NCBI GenBank assembly: GCA_903933995.1
Contig: CAIZMD010000353.1
Span: 1-11,716 of the forward strand
Source: an uncultured Bacteroidota bacterium
Lineage (GTDB): Bacteria > Bacteroidota > Bacteroidia > Chitinophagales > Chitinophagaceae
DNA: 11,716 bases
Direction of reading: 5' to 3'
This document shows, piece after piece, positions 1 through 6,786 of the stretch. Below the pieces are notes generated by a model that was not told where the DNA came from, did no database searches, and saw only the letters and a program-made list of their open reading frames with translations. Within the stretch, counting starts at the first letter, position 1. Each line of letters opens with the position of its first letter. A program made the translations under genes and the position numbers.

Positions 1-270
1 AGATGCAACAGATTCAATACCTGTAATTACTTCAGCAAAAAAGACCTTTGAAACAGAACTAAGGATTACACCAATACTCCGGGTCTTTTGGTTTTTAAGA
101 CTTTGAGCCATCAAATTAGGATGATAATTATGCGCTTTAGCATAGGCTTTCACCCTTTTCTTGGTCTCTTCACCTATTTGATAACTGTCTTTTAAAGCAC
201 GTGAAATAGTGGAATGAGACAGTTTCAGTGCCTTGGCAATATCCTTAATGGTAATAGATGCTTTACTCAT
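1..270 (-). CDS. LacI-family transcriptional regulator (partial, N-terminal 90 residues)
   Basis: Reading the minus strand from an ATG at 270 gives an open frame that runs off the left edge after 90 codons. The protein begins MSKASITIKDIAKALKLSHS. Residues 6-27 form the classical LacI/GalR helix-turn-helix (TIKDIAKAL, then HSTISRAL), followed by the hinge region YHPNLMAQSLKNQKT and the start of the sugar-binding domain (RSIGVILSSV). The family binds palindromic operators as a dimer and responds to a sugar or sugar phosphate; the effector domain is outside the window. The start codon overlaps the TGA of the upstream AraC gene as ATGA (270-267), so the two are almost certainly co-transcribed and translationally coupled. 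Divergent orientation to xylBA suggests control of xylose or xylan use, which is inference. The family call is secure; the ligand is unknown. Confidence 0.93.
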   Translation of the reverse strand, partial: MSKASITIKDIAKALKLSHSTISRALKDSYQIGEETKKRVKAYAKAHNYHPNLMAQSLKNQKTRSIGVILSSVSKVFFAEVITGIESVAS

Positions 271-1103
271 ATAAATTGTTTGCGATAGGCCGATGGAGCC
301 ATTCCTTTGATCTGTTTGAATTGTTTGCTAAAATGGGCCCAACTATTGTATCCGCTATCATAACAGATCTCCAAAATAGGCTTTTCAGTATCGTTTAACA
401 ACTTACAAGCATGTCCAATGCGTAATTCTTGTAAGAAATTAAAATAAGTCTTCTTGATATTCTTCTTAAAAAACCTACAGAATCCAGGTACACTCATCTC
501 AGCAACTGCTGCAATTTCTGATAAACTAATGGGCTCTAAAAAATGCTTGAAAGAATAAGCAATAATCTTTTCAATAGCGGGATTGGTTCTATCATTGGTG
601 GCTGTAAAATTACGGCTAAGCACTTTGTATTCTTTGGAAGTTGCCAAGTCTAAAATCATTTGCAACAATAGCAGCATCCGCTGAAAACCTTGTTCTACTG
701 TTATTTTATCTAAGCCAAGTGGAACAGTTTGCAATAGTTTTCCTTCTAAAGCAATGGCGTCTTTTTTCTGTAAGAATTGTTGCATGCCCTTCCATTCGGG
801 AAATCCATCAAATGCTTCTAATAGTAATTCGGGTTTGCACTGTAATACTTTAGCCGCGCCTATTTGTTTGGGATCTGCTTTTCTAAACCAATGGGGTAGG
901 TTTCCCGCAATAAAAAAACTATCACCAGGGGCATAAGCACCAACATAATCACCAATCATGGCCGTTCCTGTTCCCTCAATAATACAGATAAGTTCAAACT
1001 CTTCATGAGTATGCCAACTGGTTTCAAATTCTGGGGTTCTATAAGTTCTACAGGCAAAAGAATGCTGCGGATCCACATGAACTTTCTGTAAAAGGGTTTG
1101 CAT
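267..1103 (-). CDS. AraC-family transcriptional regulator with N-terminal cupin domain
   Basis: This 278-residue protein has the usual two-part AraC layout. Residues about 25-75 form a cupin-like sensor domain with the spaced histidines of SWHTHEEFELICIIEG, a G-D turn (YAPGDSFFI) and LPHWF. Residues about 175-278 form the double helix-turn-helix domain, with the typical second-helix sequence ILEICYDSGYNSWAHFSKQFK and the C-terminal GMAPSAYRKQF. Such proteins usually activate sugar genes after binding a small molecule in the cupin. It is divergent from xylB across 137 bp and its stop overlaps the start of the LacI-type gene. A perfect -7 element (TATATTTG on the minus strand) lies about 30 nt upstream of its ATG. 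It differs from the enteric XylR activator, which has a LacI-like periplasmic-binding sensor instead of a cupin. Regulation of xylBA is inferred from position only. Confidence 0.93.
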   Translation of the reverse strand: MQTLLQKVHVDPQHSFACRTYRTPEFETSWHTHEEFELICIIEGTGTAMIGDYVGAYAPGDSFFIAGNLPHWFRKADPKQIGAAKVLQCKPELLLEAFDGFPEWKGMQQFLQKKDAIALEGKLLQTVPLGLDKITVEQGFQRMLLLLQMILDLATSKEYKVLSRNFTATNDRTNPAIEKIIAYSFKHFLEPISLSEIAAVAEMSVPGFCRFFKKNIKKTYFNFLQELRIGHACKLLNDTEKPILEICYDSGYNSWAHFSKQFKQIKGMAPSAYRKQFI

Positions 1104-1134
1104 AAAACAGCCGTTATCTTATCCTGAAATCAAG

Positions 1135-1142
1135 CAAATATA
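1135..1142 (-). promoter_or_regulatory. Candidate -7 promoter element for the AraC-LacI regulator operon
   Basis: The minus strand reads TATATTTG, a full match to the Bacteroidota -7 consensus TAnnTTTG. It lies 31 nt upstream of the AraC ATG at 1103. I do not see a convincing TTTG -33 element at the usual spacing of about 19-20 bp, so the call rests on the -7 match and its position. Confidence 0.45.
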
Positions 1143-1162
1143 ACTGAATAGGGTTAAGATAG

Positions 1163-1178
1163 CATATTTGATGTCAAA
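1163..1178 (+). promoter_or_regulatory. Candidate xylB -7 element overlapped by a TTTGA-TG-TCAAA inverted repeat
   Basis: CATATTTG at 1163-1170 is one mismatch from TAnnTTTG and points towards xylB, about 70 nt before its ATG. The perfect inverted repeat TTTGA-TG-TCAAA at 1167-1178 overlaps it and sits about 25 bp from the -7 element of the regulator operon on the other strand. A repressor bound here could block xylBA transcription, which is inference. No -33 element is clear. Confidence 0.35.
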
Positions 1179-1212
1179 AATAGCAGTTGTAAATGGGCAT
1201 GGAAAGATGAAA

Positions 1213-1230
1213 TTTTACTTGATTGTAAAA
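1213..1230 (+). repeat. Inverted repeat TTTTAC-N6-GTAAAA just upstream of xylB
   Basis: Two perfect 6-bp arms (1213-1218 and 1225-1230) flank the spacer ttgatt, ending 10 bp before the xylB ATG. It could be an operator half-site pair for one of the two divergent regulators, or a weak hairpin in the xylB leader. A/T-rich 6-bp arms can arise by chance, so function is uncertain. Confidence 0.35.
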
Positions 1231-1240
1231 GCCATTAACC

Positions 1241-2719
1241 ATGTTATTATTAGGACTAGATATAGGTACTTCTTCCATTAAAGTGGCCATAGTAGACGCC
1301 CAAACCCAGCAAACCATTGCTACTGCACAGTATCCCGATACGGAAACACCCATCAAATCTTTGCAAAAAGGATGGGCAGAACAATCACCCAAAGATTGGT
1401 GGGAGCACGCCAAACTAGCCATACTAAAAGCGCATGCCAAACAATTGTACCAACCGTCAGAGATTGGAGCTATTGGCATTGCCTATCAAATGCATGGTTT
1501 GGTTTGTATAGACAAAACTGGGAATTTGCTGCGCGATAGTATTATTTGGTGTGATAGCCGTGCTGTTGAATTGGGCAACCAAGCATTTGCATCAATTGGA
1601 GAGGAGCAATCCCTGTCTCATTTATTGAATTCACCAGGTAATTTTACCGCATCCAAATTGGCTTGGGTAAAACAAAATGAACCTGAAACCTATGCAAGTA
1701 TATCACAAGTAATGTTGCCAGGTGATTATATAGCTTTACAATTAACTGGTAATTCCACCACCAGCATTTCTTCTTTGAGTGAAGGCATCTTCTGGGACTT
1801 TAAAACCAAGTCTTTGTCAGAAGACGTATTTCAATATTATGGTTTGGATAAAAACCATATCCCAGCCATTCAAAATGTATTTTCAGAGCATGGGAAACTG
1901 ACTAGTGAAGTTGCAGCAGCGTTGGGACTTAGTGCAGGAATTCCTGTTACTTATAAAGCTGGTGACCAACCCAATAATGCCCTTTCCTTAAATGTAATGG
2001 AACCTGGTGAAGTAGCAGCAACCGCAGGTACTTCTGGTGTGATTTATGGCGTTACGGATCAACTAGGGTATGACAAATTATCTAGGGTGAATAGTTTTGC
2101 CCACGTAAATCATACTAGTGAAGAAGCTAGGATTGGGGTATTGCTTTGTATCAATGGTACGGGCATTCTCAATAGTTGGATTAAGAAAATAGCTGGAGCG
2201 GGCATGAGTTATGCTAACATGAATCAAGCAGCTGCAACCATTGCTCCAGGTTCAGATGGATTGATCTTATTGCCCTTTGGCAATGGTGCAGAAAGAATGC
2301 TAGAAAACAAAACCATTGACGCACACATGAGTCATATAGACTTAAACAAACATAGTGCAGCTCACTTATTCCGTGCAGCCCAAGAAGGTATTGCTTTTGC
2401 GTTTAGATATGGGTTAGACATTCTTCGTTCCAATGGAATGGAACCCGCCGTGATTAGAGCAGGAAAAGCCAATATGTTTTTAAGCAATGTATTTGCCAAA
2501 GCCTTTGTAAATGCCACCAATACCAAGGTGGAATTGCATGACTGCGATGGTAGTGTAGGTGCAGCCATAGGAGCAGGGATTGGTGTGGGTATTTACCAAA
2601 ATGCAAAGGATGCTTTTAGTTTGAAAAAAGCACTAGAAACCATTGAACCTGATGATGCCAAAACCTATGATTGCCTTTATGCTGAATGGTTAGCCGTACT
2701 CAATAAACAAATGAAATAA
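1241..2719 (+). CDS. xylB: Xylulokinase
   Basis: The product phosphorylates D-xylulose with ATP to D-xylulose 5-phosphate, feeding the pentose phosphate pathway; it is cytosolic. The 492 residues fit the FGGY sugar-kinase family (E. coli XylB is about 484). Residues 5-14 (GLDIGTSSIK) are the first phosphate-binding loop. MHGL (84-87) and WCDSR (103-107) belong to the sugar pocket. AGDQPNNAL (240-248) carries the probable catalytic base Asp242, followed by the second phosphate loop TAGTSGV (261-267). RAGKAN in the C-terminal half replaces the more usual GGGAxS of the adenine site, and DGSVGAAIGAGIG follows near residue 440. The gene is 31 bp upstream of xylA in the same direction, which separates it from other FGGY kinases such as glycerol or rhamnulose kinase. 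The ATG is chosen because the kinase fold starts directly after it; there is no Shine-Dalgarno sequence. Confidence 0.95.
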   Translation: MLLLGLDIGTSSIKVAIVDAQTQQTIATAQYPDTETPIKSLQKGWAEQSPKDWWEHAKLAILKAHAKQLYQPSEIGAIGIAYQMHGLVCIDKTGNLLRDSIIWCDSRAVELGNQAFASIGEEQSLSHLLNSPGNFTASKLAWVKQNEPETYASISQVMLPGDYIALQLTGNSTTSISSLSEGIFWDFKTKSLSEDVFQYYGLDKNHIPAIQNVFSEHGKLTSEVAAALGLSAGIPVTYKAGDQPNNALSLNVMEPGEVAATAGTSGVIYGVTDQLGYDKLSRVNSFAHVNHTSEEARIGVLLCINGTGILNSWIKKIAGAGMSYANMNQAAATIAPGSDGLILLPFGNGAERMLENKTIDAHMSHIDLNKHSAAHLFRAAQEGIAFAFRYGLDILRSNGMEPAVIRAGKANMFLSNVFAKAFVNATNTKVELHDCDGSVGAAIGAGIGVGIYQNAKDAFSLKKALETIEPDDAKTYDCLYAEWLAVLNKQMK

Positions 2720-2750
2720 TATTTTAAACAAACACATAAAACTCAATCAA

Positions 2751-4082
2751 ATGGCAATTGTACTTGGAGACAAATCCTATTTTACATCTGTAGGCCAGAT
2801 CAATTATGAAGGCCCTGGATCCGATAACCCGCTAGCATTTCAATATTATAATGCATCACAAGTAGTGGCTGGAAAAACCATGCAAGAATGGTTGCGTTTT
2901 GCCTGTGCTTACTGGCATAGTTTTGTAGGCAATGGTGGTGATCCCTTTGGTGAACCCACCCATCTCTATCCTTGGAATACAGCTTCTGATGCCATTGGTA
3001 GAGCCAAAGACAAAGCCGATGCTGCTTTTGAATTCATGACCAAATTAGGACTGCCTTATTATTGTTTTCACGATGTTGACGTAGTGGAATATACCAATGA
3101 CGTGGCAGACAACGAGCAAAGATTGGCTACCATGACAGCTTATTTAAAACAAAAGCAAAACGCCAGTGGGGTAAAATTACTTTGGGGCACGGCTAATTTA
3201 TTTTCCAATAGACGCTATATGAATGGCGCATCAACCAATCCAGACTTTCAGGTGCTGGCCCATGGTGGTGCACAAGTAAAAGCTGCATTGGATGCAACCA
3301 TTGCGCTTGGTGGTGAAAACTATGTATTCTGGGGTGGGAGAGAAGGTTATATGACCTTACTCAACACCAATATGAAAAGAGAGAAAGAGCATTTAGCTCG
3401 TTTTCTTCAAACTGCTAGAGACTATGCTCGCAAACAAGGATTTAAAGGAACATTCTTTATTGAACCTAAACCATGTGAGCCAAGCAAACACCAATATGAT
3501 TATGACGTTGAAACCGTAATAGGATTTTTGCGTCAGTATGATTTGCTTAATGACTTTAAACTCAATATAGAAGTAAACCACGCAACCTTGGCTGGTCATA
3601 CTTTCCAACATGAATTGCAAGTGGCTGCAGATGCTGGTTTATTAGGTAGTATGGATGCCAACCGTGGTGACTATCAAAACGGATGGGATACGGATCAGTT
3701 TCCTACCAATATCAACGAATTGGTGGAAGCCATGTTGATTATCCTAGAAGCTGGTGGTTTTGCAGGTGGTGGTATCAATTTTGACGCTAAGCGTAGAAGA
3801 AATAGTACCGATGAGCAAGATCTATTCTATGCCCATATTGGTGGTATGGATGCATTTGCCCGTTCCTTGATCATTGCAGACAATATTTTGCAAAAATCTG
3901 ATTATAAAAATATTCGCGCGGAGCGATACGCTTCTTATGACAGTGGCAAGGGTAAGGATTTTGAAAATGGCTTATTAAGCCTAGAAGACTTACGCAATAT
4001 TGCAGCAGCTGCGGGTGAACCTGCTGTAACCAGTGGTAAGCAAGAGTACTTAGAGAACTTGATCAACAGATACATTAAGTAA
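2751..4082 (+). CDS. xylA: Xylose isomerase (long-form, class II)
   Basis: The enzyme converts D-xylose to D-xylulose with two divalent metal ions; it is cytosolic and tetrameric in the family. The 443 residues match the longer class II form. Visible landmarks are the catalytic base His107 in YYCFHDVDV, the signature VFWGGREGY (192-200), and metal ligands Glu238 (FIEPKP), Glu274 and His277 (NIEVNH), Asp302 (SMDANRGD) and Asp345 (INFDAK). All key residues expected for activity are present. It follows xylB by 31 bp with no terminator or promoter between them, so the two form one transcription unit. A repeat patch and a bidirectional terminator follow its stop. No xylose transporter or xylosidase is seen in the window. 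Confidence 0.98.
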   Translation: MAIVLGDKSYFTSVGQINYEGPGSDNPLAFQYYNASQVVAGKTMQEWLRFACAYWHSFVGNGGDPFGEPTHLYPWNTASDAIGRAKDKADAAFEFMTKLGLPYYCFHDVDVVEYTNDVADNEQRLATMTAYLKQKQNASGVKLLWGTANLFSNRRYMNGASTNPDFQVLAHGGAQVKAALDATIALGGENYVFWGGREGYMTLLNTNMKREKEHLARFLQTARDYARKQGFKGTFFIEPKPCEPSKHQYDYDVETVIGFLRQYDLLNDFKLNIEVNHATLAGHTFQHELQVAADAGLLGSMDANRGDYQNGWDTDQFPTNINELVEAMLIILEAGGFAGGGINFDAKRRRNSTDEQDLFYAHIGGMDAFARSLIIADNILQKSDYKNIRAERYASYDSGKGKDFENGLLSLEDLRNIAAAAGEPAVTSGKQEYLENLINRYIK

Positions 4083-4100
4083 GTGAAGAGCGATGAAGAA

Positions 4101-4121
4101 AGTGAAGAGTGAAGAGTGAAG
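4101..4121 (+). repeat. Tandem heptamer repeat, three perfect AGTGAAG units
   Basis: Three consecutive AGTGAAG units occupy 4101-4107, 4108-4114 and 4115-4121. A degenerate lead-in (GTGAAGAG, GATGAAGA) lies at 4083-4100 and a broken fourth unit (AGTGGGA) follows. Two copies of the complementary TTCACT occur at 4152-4157 and 4160-4165, so the transcript downstream of xylA could fold one tract against the other. The patch lies in the 179-bp convergent gap between xylA and ndk and contains no gene. Confidence 0.8.
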
Positions 4122-4209
4122 AGTGGGAGGAATTTTAATAGAAAGAACTTATTCACTTATTCACTAACTAATTCTCTTAAAAGTTTTATTAGTAGCGTTG
4201 AATAGCAAC

Positions 4210-4246
4210 AAAAAAGCCGTCTCGAGATAATCGGGACGGCTTTTTT
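4210..4246. terminator. Bidirectional rho-independent terminator between xylA and ndk
   Basis: A 10-bp stem (4216-4225 with 4231-4240, one G-T wobble pair) with the 5-nt loop GATAA is flanked by six A residues (4210-4215) and six T residues (4241-4246). It therefore gives a G+C-rich hairpin plus U-tract on both strands, and can end xylBA from the left and ndk from the right. Confidence 0.92.
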
Positions 4247-4261
4247 AATAATGTTAATAGC

Positions 4262-4678
4262 TTAGAAACGCTCTAATTTAGAGAAGAAGAAATCTCCTTC
4301 AATAATGGCATTCTCATCACTATCAGATCCGTGAACAGCGTTTTCGCCAATAGAAGCGGCAAAATTTTTACGAATTGTTCCTTCAGCTGCATTGGCAGGA
4401 TTGGTAGCACCAATCAAATCCCTAAAATCAGCAACGGCATTCTCTTTTTCAAGAATCGCAGCCACAATGGGTCCACTGCTCATAAAGTCAACTAATTCAC
4501 CAAAAAATGGTCTAGCACGGTGAATATCATAGAAAAGACCTGCTTGTTCTTCAGACAATTTGATCCATTTCATGGCTTTAACGGTAAATCCCGCTTTGAT
4601 GATTTGGTCAAGAATAGCACCAGTATAACCCTTAGAAGTGGCATCTGGCTTAATCATTGTAAATGTTCTGTTACTCAT
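4262..4678 (-). CDS. ndk: Nucleoside diphosphate kinase
   Basis: The product transfers the gamma phosphate of ATP to other nucleoside diphosphates through a phospho-histidine, balancing NTP and dNTP pools in the cytosol. The 138 residues are the normal bacterial length. TMIKPDA (7-13) holds the conserved Lys10, RPFFGELVDFMSSGP (56-70) is the substrate-head region, and NAVHGSDS (113-120) contains the catalytic His116. It is a single-gene unit, ending at a shared terminator on one side and diverging from nrnA on the other. A -7-like TAATTTTG on the minus strand lies 19 nt before its ATG. All family residues look intact. Confidence 0.98.
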   Translation of the reverse strand: MSNRTFTMIKPDATSKGYTGAILDQIIKAGFTVKAMKWIKLSEEQAGLFYDIHRARPFFGELVDFMSSGPIVAAILEKENAVADFRDLIGATNPANAAEGTIRKNFAASIGENAVHGSDSDENAIIEGDFFFSKLERF

Positions 4679-4697
4679 ATCTTTTAAATTTCGGATG

Positions 4698-4705
4698 CAA
4701 AATTA
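4698..4705 (-). promoter_or_regulatory. Candidate -7 promoter element for ndk
   Basis: The minus strand reads TAATTTTG, matching TAnnTTTG, 19 nt upstream of the ndk ATG at 4678, which would give a leader of roughly a dozen nucleotides. No good -33 TTTG is visible at normal spacing. Confidence 0.5.
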
Positions 4706-4767
4706 CGGACAAATGCCCTAAGAAAGCTGCAGTTTTCCTTTGTTTTTGTTAATTAGGGATAAATTGT

Positions 4768-4799
4768 TTTGATATAATAAGGGCAAACCCGCAATTTTG
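4768..4799 (+). promoter_or_regulatory. Candidate promoter of nrnA-FKBP operon (TTTG-N20-CAATTTTG)
   Basis: TTTG at 4768-4771 is followed by a 20-bp spacer and CAATTTTG at 4792-4799, one mismatch from TAnnTTTG. This is the best complete Bacteroidota-type promoter in the window. The predicted transcription start falls only a few bases before the nrnA ATG at 4810. Confidence 0.6.
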
Positions 4800-4809
4800 C
4801 CGCCAATCT

Positions 4810-5817
4810 ATGCAAGATATCAGTCAATTTTATCCCTTACTCAATACCCCCAAAAAAGCGGTAATCACCATGCATCAAAAGCCAGATGGCGATGCTATGG
4901 GCTCTGCATTGGGTTTGTATCATTTTTTAGTGGCCCTAGGTCATGAGGTTCAAGTGATCTCTCCCACCAATTGGGCAGACTTTTTAGACTGGATGCCAGG
5001 GGTAAAAACCTTGATAGATTATGAGAGAAATCGTGAAAAGGCCTTAAAAATCATTGAAGCAACCGATTGGTTATTCTGTTTGGATTTTAACGTGTTGCAT
5101 AGAACTAAGCACATGGAGAAGCCTTTAACAGAGGCCAAATGTGTGAAAATCTTGATTGACCACCACGAACAACCCCAGGTTGCAGCTTTTGACTATGGCA
5201 TTAGTATTACTTCTAAAAGTTCTACTTGTGAAATGGTTTATGACTTTATTATGGCATCGGGCCATGCCCAATTATTGGATACCACCATGGCACAATGCCT
5301 GTATACTGGGTTGATGACGGATACGGGTTCATTCCGTTTTCCCGCCACTACAGCGTCTGTACATAGGGCGATTGCACATTTTAAAGACCTTGGATTGGAT
5401 CATCGTCAGATCCATGAAGAGATTTATGACAATTTCTTAGAAAGCAGATTGCGTTTTATTGGATATGCATTGTTGAACAGAATGGAAGTCGTGTATGAAT
5501 ACAATACGGCCATTATGTATATCACTCACGCAGATTTACATAAATTTGATATCAAGACGGGAGATACAGAAGGGTTGGTGAACTATTTATTAACCATTAA
5601 GGGCATCCGTTTTGGGGCAATTTGTATTGATAGAGACGAAGAAAGAAAGTGGAGCTTTAGAAGCAAGGGCGGATTTGACGTAAATACCTTTGCCAGAAAA
5701 CATTTTGAGGGTGGCGGACATTTTAACGCATCCGGCGGAAGAAGTAGCGATAGTTTGGAAAATACCGTATTGAAATTTAAACAAGTCATAAAAGAATATC
5801 AAAATCAACTCCAGTAA
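4810..5817 (+). CDS. nrnA: DHH/DHHA1 phosphoesterase, bifunctional oligoribonuclease/pAp phosphatase type
   Basis: NrnA-type enzymes degrade very short RNA to mononucleotides and remove the 3' phosphate from pAp, using Mn2+ in the cytosol. The 335 residues show the complete DHH set: HQKPDGDAMGS (22-32, His22, Asp26, Asp28), LDFN (91-94, Asp92), LIDHHEQP with the DHH triad at 117-119, and LMTDTGSFRF (168-177, Asp171). The C-terminal DHHA1 substrate-binding domain has EGGGHFNASGG (300-310). Length and motifs fit NrnA better than RecJ (longer) or phage-type cyclic dinucleotide GdpP proteins (which add membrane and GGDEF domains). The ATG at 4810 sits directly after a good promoter-like sequence. 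The FKBP lipoprotein gene follows after 1 bp, so the two are co-transcribed. Some family members also cleave linear dinucleotides such as pGpG or pApA; which substrate dominates here cannot be read from sequence. Confidence 0.92.
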   Translation: MQDISQFYPLLNTPKKAVITMHQKPDGDAMGSALGLYHFLVALGHEVQVISPTNWADFLDWMPGVKTLIDYERNREKALKIIEATDWLFCLDFNVLHRTKHMEKPLTEAKCVKILIDHHEQPQVAAFDYGISITSKSSTCEMVYDFIMASGHAQLLDTTMAQCLYTGLMTDTGSFRFPATTASVHRAIAHFKDLGLDHRQIHEEIYDNFLESRLRFIGYALLNRMEVVYEYNTAIMYITHADLHKFDIKTGDTEGLVNYLLTIKGIRFGAICIDRDEERKWSFRSKGGFDVNTFARKHFEGGGHFNASGGRSSDSLENTVLKFKQVIKEYQNQLQ

Positions 5818-5818
5818 C

Positions 5819-6745
5819 ATGATCAAAAACACCATCAAGCTTTTATTAGCGATTGTATTGTTTGCAAGTTGTAACCAATATGAAAAATCTCCCAGCGGCC
5901 TTGCATACAAAATCACTAAGGGCAATGGTAAAGAGAAATTAAAACACGGTCAAGCTATTAAACTGAACATTGAATACAAACTGCCTGCAAAAGACAGCGT
6001 ATTGAGTTCTTCATTTGAGCATATTCCTGTTTACTTTGTTTTGGATACCGCTCATTTGGGCAAGTACAATTTCACTGAATTGTTGACTTCTGTTTCTGAA
6101 GGAGACAAAATTGAATTCCGTTTGAGTATTGATACTTTAAAGAAAATGGGTATGGTGGAATACAATACCATTTTCCACAAAGGAGACTTTATTGCAGGTA
6201 AAGTAGATATTGTAAAAACTTTCCCAGGTCAACCAGAAATGATGGCCGATTACAACAAAGAAGTAGAAGCAGAAAAGCAAAAAGAAATTGATGCTTTAAA
6301 AGCCTATACAAATAAAAAAGGTATCAAGACCCAGTCTACTCCAGGTGGTGTATTGGTAGAAATCATCACTCCAGGTGAAGGTCCAAAAGCGGATTCTGGC
6401 ATGCAAGCTTCTGTATTGTACAGAGGTGCATTCTTGGATAGCAAAAACGCTTTTGATTCCAATATGGTCAATGGTGTTGGTCAACCATACGATGTTGTGG
6501 TTGGATCTCATGGTGTGATTCCAGGTTGGGAAGAAGGTTTGAAACTCTTGAGCAAAGGTGCTAAAGCCCGTTTCTTTATTCCTGCTATGTTGGCTTATGG
6601 TCCACAAGGTTCTCAGCCAGTAATTCCTCCTTATGCTAACCTTACTTTTGACATTCAGGTAACTGATGTTAAAGTTCCAGCTCCTAAAGCTGCAGAACAA
6701 GCAATGCCAGGTGCGCAACCACAGGGTCAACCTTCTGGTCACTAA
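5819..6745 (+). CDS. FKBP-type peptidyl-prolyl isomerase lipoprotein with two FKBP-like domains
   Basis: The product is a predicted lipoprotein that catalyses proline cis-trans isomerisation and helps envelope proteins fold. Residues 1-18 form a lipoprotein signal (two lysines, the hydrophobic run LLLAIVLF, then ASC with Cys18 as lipidation site). Residues about 25-133 resemble a degenerate FKBP domain, with FTELLTSVSEGDKIEFRLS in place of the usual PGWE segment. A charged helix follows (KEVEAEKQKEIDALKAY, 147-163). Residues 171-284 are a canonical FKBP domain with VIPGWEEGL (233-241), RFFIPAMLAYG (251-261) and IPPYANLTFDIQV (269-281). The tail (286-308) is rich in Pro, Gln, Gly and Ala. Only the second domain looks catalytic; the first may be a binding or dimerisation module, as in the Mip/FkpA group, which is inference. 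It is 1 bp after nrnA and is closed by a terminator. Confidence 0.92.
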   Translation: MIKNTIKLLLAIVLFASCNQYEKSPSGLAYKITKGNGKEKLKHGQAIKLNIEYKLPAKDSVLSSSFEHIPVYFVLDTAHLGKYNFTELLTSVSEGDKIEFRLSIDTLKKMGMVEYNTIFHKGDFIAGKVDIVKTFPGQPEMMADYNKEVEAEKQKEIDALKAYTNKKGIKTQSTPGGVLVEIITPGEGPKADSGMQASVLYRGAFLDSKNAFDSNMVNGVGQPYDVVVGSHGVIPGWEEGLKLLSKGAKARFFIPAMLAYGPQGSQPVIPPYANLTFDIQVTDVKVPAPKAAEQAMPGAQPQGQPSGH

Positions 6746-6757
6746 TTAAATCAATTG

Positions 6758-6786
6758 ATCCCTCCGGTTTACCGGGGGGATTTTTT
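6758..6786 (+). terminator. Rho-independent terminator after the FKBP gene
   Basis: A 10-bp stem (6758-6767 with 6772-6781, one T-G wobble) closed by the tetraloop TTTA is followed by a T-run to 6786. It ends the nrnA-FKBP operon. Its T-run touches the stop codon of convergent folP. The minus strand has no U-tract after the stem, so it probably acts in one direction only. Confidence 0.88.

Noticed and set aside
1174..1479. 101-codon minus-strand frame over the xylB start
   Set aside because: It is antisense to the conserved FGGY kinase N-terminus and would fill the divergent promoter region; no family resemblance.
4101..4165. CRISPR-like array
   Set aside because: Repeat units are 7 bp with no spacers; this is a simple tandem repeat.
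5590..5925. Minus-strand open frame spanning the nrnA-FKBP junction
   Set aside because: It runs antisense to the DHHA1 domain and to the lipoprotein signal, both well supported, and resembles no known family.
6296..6742. 148-codon open frame antisense to the FKBP gene
   Set aside because: Trp/Arg/Phe-rich composition without recognisable motifs; it lies fully opposite a strongly supported FKBP coding region and is explained by that gene's codon bias.
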